Assembly: GCA_023653785.1 (NCBI GenBank) | Contig: JAMKCH010019809.1 | Coordinates: forward strand, 1 to 64,000 | Direction: 5' to 3' | Source of the DNA: Ophioderma brevispina | Taxonomy: Eukaryota; Echinodermata; Ophiuroidea; Amphilepidida; Ophiodermatidae | DNA length: 64,000 nt | Shown here: positions 48,661-59,943 of the stretch, piece after piece | Layout of the letters: every line of letters begins with the position of its first letter | How positions within the stretch are numbered: the stretch's first letter is position 1 | The notes under the pieces: model-generated | The model's input: the letters and a program-made list of their open reading frames with translations, nothing else | Database searches by the model: none | What the model was told of the DNA's origin: nothing | Position numbers and translations under genes: made by a program

Positions 48661-50286
48661 GCGAGCTAAGCTAGCAGAGAGGGCGCCAAACCAGAATAAC
48701 AGTAGGCAGGTCAGGTTTGGAAAAATACGTGTCTGCATCCGTGGGTTTGTATTGTATGTGAAAGAGAGACTCGTCAGCAACTCGAACACGTCGAATTTTG
48801 AAATCGGACATTCCGTTGTAAAGTATTCATTTTTTTGTACTCGAACATAAACAGTTCATTTTGAGACCAAGTGTCAAAGTCAAGTCTGTTATTTTCTTCT
48901 TTTGCCATGGCACCGTGGTAATGTCATTTTTCAAACACCAAAAATATTACAGAATCTTAAAGATAAAAGGTATAGGGTCCTGCACGGAGCTAAATGTTGA
49001 ATGGACGTTTTTTTGTCCTCCAGATCATCCAGCTTAGAAGCAACAATAATTGCACCGTTACCTGAACAATTTCAGCTATTTCTGCAGGTATTCTATTGTA
49101 TTCTTTGCAATGATTGGTTGTTATGGAGGCAGGTCTGGCCAAAATAACCTATTGACCTCCCGTGCAACCGCCCCTATACAACTTGATTTTTTGAGGGTAT
49201 GTTCCTGATTCTATGTACCTAAGATTACATAATTGAATCATTTGACTCGCATTTACCAACTAATTTTAATCATTTTGAGGAAAAATTTAAATTTTGTGTT
49301 TTTAATGAAAAGGAAAAACCACTATTCTTAAGATAGAGTACTTTAGAGAAATTATACACTATATATCATTCTGCAACTTTCTCTTAATACACTCAAGAAC
49401 TTTTGCGTCTATTCGATAGCCTTACTTTACTTAATTAGCATATTTTTGACCAAAAAGGAGCAAAATATGTATTTTTGAAATTCACATACAAACAATCTGA
49501 AAATTTCAGGAATTTTTCTATTAGCATAAACAAACATAATATGAACCCAATGAGCCCAATAATGCTACCTTAAATTGGACCTAATGAAATATTTTAACCA
49601 AAAATGTCCAAAATTGAAGTTTGTTATTTCTTGCTTTTTGAGAGTTTACAAGCTATCGGTCCTGCAATTTTCATGGTTCCCTTCAGCCGTTACACACAAA
49701 TATAAAGAGAGGAGTTGTATCAATGTGGCATAGGCCTAATTTGCATACTGTGGCAAAAATGGCATATAATTTGAATTTTCATGAAAATGGCATTTTGTGG
49801 GAAGTTTACAAGCTGATCACTCTGTACTTTCATGGTGTTCTTAAAAACCGGGGTACAAACAGAACTTTTGTACACATATGTGATTTGAAAAATATATTTC
49901 AGACCTAATTACTATTTTTGTCAAAATGCGCAAATGTTATAAGGCTGTTAAGACCCGTTTTCAGCATCATTGTAACCAAAGACGCATATTTTTAAAGGTT
50001 TACCACTCTCACCAAAAGACCCTATTTTTTTTTGGGGGGGAGGGGGAGAGAATTTGAAAATCTTCACCCAAATCACCTAGTTTTTGAAAAATGACATTTT
50101 GATTAATTTAGCAAATTTGTGTCCAAAAACCCCTATGTATGGGCAATTGGCTGGTTACACCAAAGACCCTCTTTTTTTAAAGTCACCAAGTGCCTCTGGG
50201 TCTGAGATCGTAGCCTTAAACCCCTAAGAATTATATGGAGTGCAATCCCCTTCCCCCAACCCTCGTGAAATGTTTTAAAATAACTA
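48661..50286. other. No gene seen
   Basis: AT-rich spacer; no frame or repeat recognised. Confidence 0.4.
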
Positions 50287-50515
50287 GGGCGGGGGTCATT
50301 ATTTACGCCAGGGGAAATGGAGGAATTGAGGGGAATGCGAAGGAATTGTAAGCGAGAGAGTGCGAAATGATTTTTTTCATGTTCAAGAAGCGAGGGGAAC
50401 AAGATACTTTAAGGGAATGTGGATTTTGTAACGGAAGCGACGGGTGGAATGCGACATTTTTCGGCGAAAGAATTGAAATCCTGAATTCCCCTGGTGTAAA
50501 TAAATGACCGTGCCC
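50287..50515. mobile_element. 229-bp inverted-repeat element
   Basis: Left end 'GGGCGGGGGTCATTATTTAC' plus 'GCCAGGGGAA'; right end (50487-50515) is the complement of 'GGGCACGGTCATTTATTTAC' plus 'ACCAGGGGAA'. The middle is purine-rich with repeated 'gaat.cga' phrases. No obvious target duplication. Confidence 0.68.
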
Positions 50516-50720
50516 AAGTATAAGAAATTTCTTCAAGAAAGAAGTGAGGGACCTGCTATATTAAAGCAGGTCTAATCAAAATAGTGTGAACTTTCGGCGG
50601 ATTTATAATGGAAATACATTTGGGTTTTGAAAATGCTTCATTCCACATCGAAGCCCATACCTCGCTATGAAAGTCTACGTACTTCATATTTCATGGAGAC
50701 AAACTATTTGGGATCTTTAC

Positions 50721-51227
50721 CCCGGGGGGGGGGGGGGGGGGGGGGGTTCTTGGTTTGGTCGGGTCCCCATGCCGTTCCAAAAAAAAGAGGGATAGCGGCA
50801 AATGCGGGACTACCCGCTAGGGTATTCAAATTCACAATAATCAAGTTCTAGTCCGGCTAGGGGGATCAAATCAGTTGTGATGTGACTGGTTCAATGATAC
50901 CAAATAGGGAAACAAATTAACCTAAAATATCAGCAAAAGAACCACCAAATGTGTAATTTTTCTTGCAAGAAGCACATGTGTCATTTTTCTTGAATATTAG
51001 ATTTTTAAAGGTATATCTTTTATTCAAGTATTTAGACAGGTCCGGAAAGGGGTATAATTTAACTGCCAAATTGTCCCGTTAGGGGTATACTTTCACTGCA
51101 AACTCGCCAAAAAACTGGTCCCGTTAGGGGTATATTTCACTGAAAATCGGTCCGTTAGGGGATCACCTCAGAACCCCTGGCAACGAGCATTGGTACCCCA
51201 ACCAACCCCTGAGAACCCCCCCCCGGG
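50721..51227. mobile_element. 507-bp hAT-like miniature element with perfect 8-bp duplication
   Basis: ATCTTTAC stands immediately left (50713-50720) and right (51228-51235), the 8-bp duplication expected of hAT transposition. Ends start CCCGGGGG with a run of G (about 23 at the left, 9 at the right), then 'GGTTCT..GG.TTGGT.GGG.'. Inside, the phrase 'cccgttaggggtata' is repeated two to three times (51077, 51119, 51146). No transposase. Confidence 0.88.
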
Positions 51228-52249
51228 ATCTTTACATCACCAACTGTCAAAAAAAAAGAACATCACGCCACGTGAGCACCACATCTGCATATAGGGTTGC
51301 CATTCCAGTTGGCATGCAAGCTGTTTCTTGGTGGCACTTGATGCATGCTCAATATTAGTTTCATTTCGGAGAGAGTTACTATCAAATGCCTTTGTAAAAA
51401 AATACAAAAATTTCTTTGATCAATATGTAATCTAGTACATCTTGTGATTTTATGGAAATATTTTCGTTGTGGAGAAAAAAAATCGTGAATTTTTCCAAAA
51501 ATCCATATCCAGGAAAACACGCACTGATTTTTTGTTTCACAATCACAAACACCCAGATGCTAGCTTGTCATCAGAACTTTCCACAAACCCACACTCTGAA
51601 GGCAGGTAACCAGTCACAATGCTTCAATTTACACATTTGTCAGTCTCACCGGTAGTCAACTTAAAGGCTAAATCTCATCAAAAAGTTTGCCACTGCGAGT
51701 GTCTATGTTTACCATGCGTTCAATGGGGCGTTGAAAGGTGTTCGAAAACTTGCGCATTTTGTGAGATGGGATCACCAGGTATCTAACGCGATAGCTTCCC
51801 AACCTACCTCATATTTTTCAATTCCGTTTGAGGACTGTTAGAGGGAGAATGCTGCCACAACATACTTGAGCGGGGAATGACATTGGGATTAGCATTATTT
51901 GGAATTAAATAGATTAGATTCTTGTAAGATGTGCTGGCTTCTCTAACCCACACACACCGACGTTAAGTGAGTCGATCGCGTCACGTAAGTAATAGGTAAA
52001 TGAATGCCTAACAAACAGCCCCACTGCAGGGCAAGCCGGATTGCCACGCAGATTTACATACCAAACAACATAAAAAAATATACTCACCGAAACTGCCGAT
52101 ACACTTGATATTACTGACACTAGAAAATGGGACCACATTCCTAACGTTCCATTCATCGTACCTAAGACTACTTCTAACTCGATCTGGAGCAACCACAAAC
52201 CTTAACTGCCGATCTTTAAACTCTTTAGCTAAGAGTTCGAAAAAAAGAC
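51228..52249. other. No gene assigned
   Basis: An open frame on the minus strand (51914-52198, 94 codons) starts with a hydrophobic stretch but has no recognised family. It lies just downstream of the DIRS-like element in that element's orientation. Confidence 0.4.
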
Positions 52250-52408
52250 ACTTAAAATATTAACAGAAGATAAACATGCGAATAAACTAGCTCGCAATGC
52301 AGACTGTCGGCGAACCAAACAAGTCAAGTGACTACACCCACTTAAATCTCCCGCTAACGTCACCCTGGTACCCCACACGTGACCTTCTCAGCTCTTGAAC
52401 AATAGGAA
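52250..52408 (-). repeat. Element I terminal block A, 3' copy
   Basis: Shares 'ctcg.aatgcagactgtcg', 'gactacac', 'cttaaatctcccgc', 'aacgtcac' and 'aataggaaat.atcat' with 57240-57365 in the same orientation. Confidence 0.78.
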
Positions 52409-52545
52409 ATTATCATGATTTGCTAATTCGGAAGCCTCAAACGAAAATAAAATAATGGCATTTCCTATCTAACTCGACCCTCTTACACACGCACTCACAC
52501 ACACACTCTCCCATAACCTTAGGGGATACGTTGTCGCCGCCGGCA
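52409..52545 (-). repeat. Block B, first copy
   Basis: Partner of 48535-48660. Contains a CA-rich stretch near 52488-52505. It sits between the recombinase remnant and block A. Confidence 0.65.
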
Positions 52546-52819
52546 CTGCACGGACCCAGATTCCATTAGTTTCCAGCACAAAGAACGGGCAAATTAAAAA
52601 GGATATAATACAAAACAGACAATTTTTACTATTCTACACCCTTCAATTGGATTCCACATACTCCATGTATGAAAAAAATAAACATCTTGTAAAAATACAG
52701 TACAAAAATTGTAATGTGCGATAATAACAGTTCAATAGATGAAAAGTTTGAAGATTAACATCACTGCACATGTACACAATAAATATTGAAATTAAATCCT
52801 ACAGATAAATGCACAAACA

Positions 52820-54100
52820 CCTATGTCAAAGGATTTTTAAGTTCATCTTTGGAGGAATCACTCTTCCATCTTCCGGTCTTTTGAGAAGCAGTCAGGCACC
52901 CCAATAGCCGCGGCTGCCGACGCACCCCCCGCACGTAAACTATGGAGCACCAATTTAGTCGATCAAACCAATGCCGTCTCAATACCTCTTAAGAATACGG
53001 ATTGGTCTACGGGACATCTTAACAGGAACGCAATTTGTATTGACATATGGATTTGGATGTTTTTGAAAAATAGTGGCCTGAACAAAACAATCTGTAGAGG
53101 CCAAAAAAATCAGGAACTTTGCCCAACTGAATATATTAGAAACCTAGACACAGGGCAGTACCTTCCCCGTGGCACCAACAATAACCCATGCCTCCTTCAC
53201 GAAATTGATCACACTACTTCTTCAATAAATAACTTTAAGGTGGGATCGCGGATTCGGCGGCGAATTCAACCATCACAGATTTTTTTAAATTAGATCATTC
53301 CTTTCAAAGAAGAAAAGAAGCATAAGCCTAAGAGATCATAGCGATAATCAACACCCTTTCAGGTCGGAGTCACCACAAAACTAGTACCACATTGAATAAC
53401 ATTTCTGCAGTAGTAATAGGTTCTTTTTGGTAACGGCGATTCGCCAATAACCTTTTTTCAAACATCTAAATAGCAAATGAAGGAACCTTGTTTCACAAGG
53501 AGTAAGAACATGAATCCAGTGATGAATTGAGTTTCCAATTAATAGCAAAGAACGCAGTTTCAATCTTCGAATAGGCGAACTTTGTGTTAACAAGTCAATC
53601 ATATACCTTGCATATCTTCATGGTAGGATTATGTAGGCACTGTCTCAGACGACCCCAACCTGCCAAGCAGCCAGTGCGTCATTATATTTCGTTACCTGCT
53701 CTCAGCTCTGGGAAGCATTGTATGGAGATTTTTAGGCACTATGAAACAACTTGTTCGACAAAAAAGAAAAGCAGTACAATATCAAATCATATCCACTCTC
53801 ATAATACCATGCCCCACGCATTCCTCTGTAGAAACAATGTATAGATCACACTTCTCAAATTTAGAGGAAATATCTGTATATTCAACTAGGTGCAGACCAG
53901 TGTCCAAAGAAATGAATACATTGTCCAGTGACCGTACCGAAAAGCCAAAAAAATATATTGCAGAAAATATTCCAGTTGGAAATATAAAAATTTCAAATGA
54001 CCAGGGTCAAGGGTGCACAACAAAAAACCTTAGTGACATCACGATTAGTGTCGGAAGTGAAAAAAAACTGCCGTAAGCCTGGACAATCTAACTCACTATG
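52820..54100 (-). pseudogene. Element I tyrosine recombinase remnant
   Basis: Reading the minus strand across frames: the N-terminal part lies near 53900-53400; 'CPVSRF' near 53150; a glycine/alanine-rich 'GGASAAAAIGVPD' at about 52930-52890; then 'GRWKSDSSKDE' at about 52842-52876. The last two correspond to the conserved 'H..R.GGA.A.A..G' and 'HGRWKSD.AKD.Y' blocks of DIRS-type recombinases. The catalytic tyrosine that should follow 'KD' reads as another residue or is lost by frameshift (DELKN). Not functional. Confidence 0.78.
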
Positions 54101-54199
54101 AAAATTGAGAACCAAAAATGGTTGGTTATTCTTACCATGAACGAAATGTAGACGCAAATGGGAATCTAAGCACTGAGTGAACCATAAATGCACATGGAC

Positions 54200-54640
54200 T
54201 CAGGATTGGAAAACAGAAAAGGCAAAAAATAAGCAGAGGGCAGGCTGGAGCTACCAGTGTAGCCAAAGCTCTACTTAGCTTCACGTGCTAATGGCATCGC
54301 AATAAGAAATGGGTGGGACTAACCAGTTATTCTCAAATCCACGAAAACTGAAAATGCCGTCACTTGGCTAGAACCACTACACAAAATTTGGAATGAACTT
54401 GGGTAATAGCGTTGACACAAAGCGCAGCAAACCGACGTCAACGGTTATATGAGGAACCCAAATATTATCGATGAATTGAAAATCTTGGAGACACCACAGT
54501 CATCTAAAATAAACTACTCTGCTCAATGCATCGGATTGGTATTACACCTCTGGGAATCCATTGAACTTGTAGATTAATATCAAATTTATTGCAATACGCA
54601 ATTAATCTCCAAAACATAAAGAGCAAATTGTTTCATACTG
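54200..54640 (-). pseudogene. Element I RNase H end and linker remnant
   Basis: Minus-strand reading near 54600-54540 gives 'CNKFDINLQVQWIPR', matching the 'C....I.L...WIPR..N..AD.LSR' end of DIRS RNase H. Further on, 'DAFSVFVDLR' and 'ITG/NNWLVPP'-type residues at about 54362-54313 match the region that joins RNase H to the recombinase in these elements. Broken frames. Confidence 0.72.
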
Positions 54641-55159
54641 ACCTTCTGGAGACCGGTTCCACGCCTTTATATCCGTAATACATTCACACATTTCATTTAA
54701 AAATCGTTGCAAAATGCTTAACGGCTTGCTCAACACCTTTTAACTCCCTCCAAGGGAACTCTTACCTCTTTCTAACTCTGACCACGTATGGTTAAATTTC
54801 AGTGATCCGGCCCTTCTATCTCCCACGCTCATGATACGTCAGAGCACCGCAGCCGGTACCTAGAGTCAGAAAAGACCAAAAACCTGTGAGTAATTCATAT
54901 TCAAACACATAACATATGTTATACATTCACATTATTCTTCCAATAAAAATATTTACTCAATCACGATTGCCCGCATTACTGTACAGCCTTATCCAAATGG
55001 TTATGCCTGGGCTATTGACAATACTGAAACCTTGATCGTAATTTGAGCCAATGGCCCCTATAATCGGGGCAAAAGATCGGATTTACATACTAAGATTGAC
55101 AAAGATTAGCAGTCTTGCAAGGTAAAAAAACAGAAATTAAGTCCGCACTGAGGACAAAA

Positions 55160-55870
55160 TACTACCAATTTATGGCTCATAGACTTTAATTGCTGCCATC
55201 TGAGAATTCCAACGCAATTCCCAGCCCCATTTATCTCTGAAACCGGGCTCCACACTGAATTTTTCAATATTCGGCACAAACCAAGCACTCAGGAGCGTCG
55301 GTCTAACCTGCATTGCCATGATTCTGGACACTCTCAAAAGAGAAGATGGGCCCAAACCATCATCTAAATACATCAATTAAAAAACCCCTTCTCTCTCCAA
55401 TATTTGACTAGAGGTCGTAACATTTGTAAAATAAATGGGCCAGACGACAAACCACAATGGTAAAACCTGACAAAAGAAAATACTTGTAACCCTTAATAAC
55501 CCATGAAAAACAAAGACGCACGATGGTCACGAAAAGAAAAAATTCAATTGTGGTGATATCCAGCTTAGATCAAAAGAAAACATTAAAATGCCCCCAAGAA
55601 AATACTGTTGGCAACCTTAAATCATCAAAATGACTCTTTGTTCCATACATAATGATTGACATAAACTGAGATCTAACATGAGTATCTTCTTCCCCGAATT
55701 TGAACAGAGACCAGATAAAGGATTGACAATATCTGAGGGATAAAAACATTGCTTGGGGCAAATCAAGTTCTTAACCAAAAGTTCATTGAAGGCCTCGGTA
55801 AAAAAATCGGCGTTATCTAACGCCGACCTATTGTTCCTTAAAATGGGCTGGAGCGGTGTGGACACTAACG
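55160..55870 (-). pseudogene. Element I reverse transcriptase remnant
   Basis: Minus strand: 'NRSALDNADFFTEAFNELL' near 55835-55780, 'VNPLSG' near 55724, 'SGKK..LDL' near 55690-55660, 'DDLRLP' near 55625, then 'GLSSGPFIL' near 55455-55430, 'LRPLVKYWRER' near 55425-55400 and the catalytic YLDDG at 55356-55370, followed by 'LLSAWFVPNIEK' near 55300-55265. The run of motifs and the YLDDG form are diagnostic of DIRS-type enzymes. Several frameshifts separate the blocks. Confidence 0.88.
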
Positions 55871-56439
55871 AATTTTATATCCGCTGCTCAATAACTGAAT
55901 AAAATTCATCAGGTGAACCACTGCGTTTCCAAAAAATACTAGACGATCGCAACCTGCCTCTAACAAAAATTCGAGATCACCACTGCCTTTTCATATATAA
56001 AAGTATTCATATAAAATTCAGTAATCGTACGATAAGTATCCGTATCTTACTTGACATAAATACCATCAAAATCTGTAGATATGTGACCGGGTTAAATTTT
56101 AGAGGAAGTCTCCGACTCTTGGGACAGCGCCAACCTCGGGAACACAATGATGCACACCTGCAGAAGATAAGGAAACTAGGAAAATATAATTAGTCACCAA
56201 ACAATGCACAAAAGCCTCAGTCTGCCACAAACCTGTATAACAAAAAATTCGATTTCAATCAAAATCACTCAAGCAAAACGAAACTCCGATCAAGACTATA
56301 CACTCAAGCAAATGCATATAAGAAAACTACTTATGTATACAGATTCTAACTCAAAAATACACAAAAATACACATGACCAGTGTCATAAAACGACCTTACC
56401 TCTCTCTAACCCCATTCTCTTTCCAGAATCATTGCTTGT

Positions 56440-57239
56440 GCTGGCCAGAATTTTTGTCTGGCTGGTTTAACATAACCTGACAATTCCGTCGCCAGTGGCC
56501 ATACTTGCCGCAGGCGAAGAAAAATATCTGTTGGCCTCCTGGTTGCCTGTAACATTGAACATGGGTTGGCAGGGTAGCGACGAAAATTAGAAACCAGAAT
56601 AGGGGTAGGAGGCGGTCTCAGATTCTTGTATACGGCACAAACTACTAGCCAGAAACAGGAGTCTTCTTAGGCTTGAGGTTTTGCTTGGCCGCGGCATCCT
56701 GATGGCTTTCTTAATTCTCTTTTTAATCTCGCTGTCCTCGGCTAACTATTCTTTTCGTTCGTTCCAAACCTTTCCAACCGAGCTCACTTTGTCCGCTACT
56801 TATCAATTTATTCGACTTCAAATTCTGTCTTCGTACCTTCTCTAGCCTCAGTAAATAGCTTGCAGTGTCTCACTTCTGTATCTTCTGTAAAGCCCTCTTC
56901 ACACCTTCCTTCTGCTTAGAATTGAAGGAAAACTGGCCCTCGTTCCTTTCCACTGAATTTATATTTAGTAGACTCTAGAACCTTGACTTAGCAGCTGCAA
57001 AACTCCTCTTCTATTACGACTTCCAAATTGTCCGTGACCTCACAAAGCTTCTTTAACACCAGCCTTAATTATAGTCGCGATATTCGCCAGCGAAAGAACT
57101 TGAACTTGTTGATTTCAGGTGATATCGCCGAATAATTGAACCTGTGAACTTGCTCAAGGTTGATGAGGACCCAGCTAGTCCTCTCCGGCACCACAGGTTG
57201 TTGCATGCGTGAAATTATTAAACAGACAACAAAGAAGCA
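56440..57239 (-). pseudogene. Element I gag-like remnant with zinc knuckle
   Basis: Minus strand: 'KYKFSGKERGPVFLQF' near 56960-56915, 'SGQSELGWK' near 56805-56775, 'LAEDSEIKKRIKKA' near 56752-56710, then a proline/arginine-rich part and 'FFACGKYGHWRRNC' at about 56484-56525. The last is a CCHC zinc knuckle (C-x2-C-x4-H-x4-C) whose first cysteine has become phenylalanine. This domain order is that of the DIRS capsid-like protein. Stops interrupt it. Confidence 0.78.
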
Positions 57240-57365
57240 AATAAAAATAGCTCGATGCAGACTGTCGAGAGAAACAGTCAAGGACTACACACCTTAAATC
57301 TCCCGCCAAACGTCACTGGTACAACAAGTGAGTTCATCAGCATTGACCATAGGAAATGATCATTC
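57240..57365 (-). repeat. Element I terminal block A, 5' copy
   Basis: Direct repeat of 52250-52408, lying upstream of gag on the minus strand. Confidence 0.78.
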
Positions 57366-58790
57366 CTACTCACCGTGAGGTTTAAAAGTTAGATGAAAAA
57401 TTCCAATTCAAGACATTTTACCAGAAAAGTATTTATATGCGTGCTCCTAGTAAAAAAAAACAAAAAAAAGAAGTTGGCCTTATCCCAAAAGTTGGAAGAG
57501 TGAGCTACGGTCTATAATAATCGATAATTGAAATGGCTAACAATTTCAGAAATACCCTTGCTTTTTGTCTAATTAAAACACTGCGACGGCTAAATTTGTG
57601 ATTTCTGGCTACCATCGTCTGAATAGTCATGTAACTACGGCCACACACATCGATCGTGAGGATGAGACAGGTGCCCACAACCAGCATCAATGAACGTAAA
57701 TGACAGAAATGGTACTAGAGAGACTTCTCTTCCGAGCAAATTTAACCAAACATGCACACAAAAAAATACAAGAAAACCCCTTCGTAAAAACGGCATTTAG
57801 TCAATATATGTGTAATTAAAGAAGGGCAGCTCGGACGACTTTTGGCTAGATATCTCCCAGCGGGTTGTGTGGCCTAGATCTTGTCAAGGAAAAGAAGAAA
57901 TCACGGGAGCAAAAAACACGAATGCGTAGTTCGCCAGTGGGTGCCATACTAATCCCAGAGTCCTTGCGGATTTTATCTACGATAAGGTGTGTGGAAGCAA
58001 TATGAGTACAACTGGAAGAAAAATTCGATTTTTCCGAAATAGGGGTAATGTGAAAAATTGCATCAAACAATCTCTATGAATCATGAGATAAAGATGTGGC
58101 CATGGACGTTGAGGGTGGAGTAAAATAATAAAATTAAGATAAGTTATCCTTCTGCCAAGTTGAACTTCGCTGAGTTCAGGAAAATTGGCTAAGTCATTTA
58201 ATGGCAACGTTCTGTAAATCAGTACCTAGTCCTGAGGACACTGTTACGTAAACTAGTAGTATCCATGTATGAGAATAATTTTACCAATGGCATGTATAAG
58301 GGATTTATTGGTATAAATCAATCGGCACATTATATGATGAAATGACATCACCAGGAGGTTTTCATGGTCATGGGAGTATTCCTTGCGAAGAAAGAAAGAA
58401 AACACCATTTTTCATGCTTAAACTTTCGAAGCAGATAGACGATTAATGAAGCTGCATGGTTTATTTTTCGCTATAATTTTGCCCAAGGCTATTGTTTCAT
58501 GTTTAGTCTTCACACCCAATTGAAGATGTTCGGTGGTTTGTTAGTCAAGTTTGCGGGTATGAAAAGACTAGGTTTACTTTAACATTGAATTCAAAAACAC
58601 TATGTTGTCTTTAAAATATATAAATTATAAAAAATGGCAGGTTACTTTGTGCCTAATTTTTATCAAATTGAGGCCTTGGTATTCTTGAGAAAGAAGTTTT
58701 TAAAAATGAAAAAATTAGGAAAACTTTCATCATACAAAGAAGCACCACTTTGGATACTTGAAAAGTACGTAGATTGCTGAACCGCTGAAC
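57366..58790. other. No gene seen (between the two DIRS-like elements)
   Basis: AT-rich spacer with no recognised frame or repeat. Confidence 0.4.
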
Positions 58791-58799
58791 GGCCCCTCG

Positions 58800-59355
58800 A
58801 ACAGAACTACCGGCTTATACTGCATCGATTCTTTGGGATTCCGAATGCTATGGCGGCCAGACGCTGCGATTTGCAGTGGTCAGGGCGTTAGCGGGCTTAA
58901 CGCTTTTCCACAGATCTTCTCTATCAATCAGTGTCCAGAAGATCGGAAGACATTGCGAGGTGAGTCCTTATCGCCCCGTATTGGCCTCAACACCTTTGTT
59001 TCGGCCGATTGGTGGTCTTCGGCAGGTCGTCCCACGGTTTGCTTCTGATTACCAGATTATTCGCAGGCCCCAGGCGAATCAAAGTACCCAAAGCGGAGCC
59101 AGAGTAACTCAAGTTGGGACTGCTTGGCCCTTGTCAGGGAACGCTACCAACAGGCGGGCTTTTCGCAAAGAGCTGCTGACCTCACCTCACATGGAAGAAG
59201 GGACTCGACTCTCAGAGTTGACTCTCAAGAGTTTGGGTTCCCTACTACCAGTGGTGCCGAGAAAGGGAGATGTTTCTCCGACTAGACAGCACCGGTGTCA
59301 GAGCCTGAGGTGCAGATTGTCTCACGGAAATTCGATGAAGGACTGGAATCCAGTA
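58800..59355 (+). pseudogene. Element II linker region before the recombinase
   Basis: In two frames: 'SGQGVSGLNAFPQIFSI' near 58875-58925, 'RPIGGLRQVVPRF' near 58997-59035, 'WPLSGNATNRRAFRKELLTS' near 59127-59184, then 'RKFDEGLESS' near 59325-59354. The ordered 'LNAFP', 'W.LSG', 'FR..LL.S' phrases are those found between RNase H and recombinase in DIRS elements. One long frame (58876-59673) runs through this and on into the inserted miniature element, so it is not a real gene. Confidence 0.78.
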
Positions 59356-59939
59356 GGGCCAAATCCAAAATACCGTTTTTGCGAAGGACGGTATTTGAGT
59401 GACATTTTCAATTGTCCCAATGTCCTCTTGGTAGATGACACTTTGAGTGGTTTGAGGAATGAACTGCCAATGCACTTTAATTGCAGGGGAAAATGGCATG
59501 ACCCCATGGAACATGTTGCTATAGCGATGCAATATGTTAGCGCGAGGGACGGAATTGACAATTCCGTCCCTCGCATTTTAACATTGAGTTGCCATAGCAA
59601 CTTGATTGGGTTAAGCCTATTTTTTCCTTTTATTATTAAGTATATTGGTTGCTTAATCATGCTGTATACTTGAGTAAAAATTACACAGCAGGCGATGTAG
59701 GATAGATGATGAAACTTTGCGAGGTACGGACAAATTCCGTCCCTCGCACCATAAAATGTGTTGCCATGGCAACTGCTGATTGTGGCCATCTATTAGTTTT
59801 GTGGTGTTGAGAGAACTTGGCTTGGAGTTATTCATGTAATCTATACTTCAGGTTGTCTTCATTCCTGATTGGAACGAAAGCGACAATTGAAAAAATGAAT
59901 TCCGTCCCTCGCAAGGTTGACAAATTTTGGATTTGGCCC
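59356..59939. mobile_element. 584-bp inverted-repeat element inserted in the recombinase, AGTA duplications
   Basis: Ends GGGCCAAATCCAAAAT and its complement. AGTA lies immediately outside both ends (59352-59355 and 59940-59943). The inverted similarity extends inward over roughly 80 bp ('gcga.ggacgg', 'ttttcaattgtc'). The middle contains a perfect palindrome GCGAGGGACGGAATT-gac-complement at 59542-59574 and a partial second copy at 59718-59747; each is followed by 'gttgccatRgcaac'. No transposase. Confidence 0.88.
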
Positions 59940-59943
59940 AGTA

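Larger units (their letters stand above)
52250..57365 (-). mobile_element. DIRS-like retroelement I, near full length, inactive
   Basis: Order on the minus strand: terminal block A (57365-57240), gag remnant, reverse transcriptase, RNase H/linker, tyrosine recombinase, block B (52545-52409), block A again (52408-52250). This is the gene order of DIRS/PAT elements, which integrate with a tyrosine recombinase rather than an integrase. Every domain carries stops and frameshifts. Block A copies are direct, not inverted, which favours a PAT-like split-direct-repeat layout. Confidence 0.85.

Noticed and set aside
58876..59673. 265-codon open frame, the longest in the window
   Set aside because: It runs from DIRS linker sequence straight into an inserted miniature element, so its second half is not protein-coding. 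The DIRS signal itself lies in two frames.
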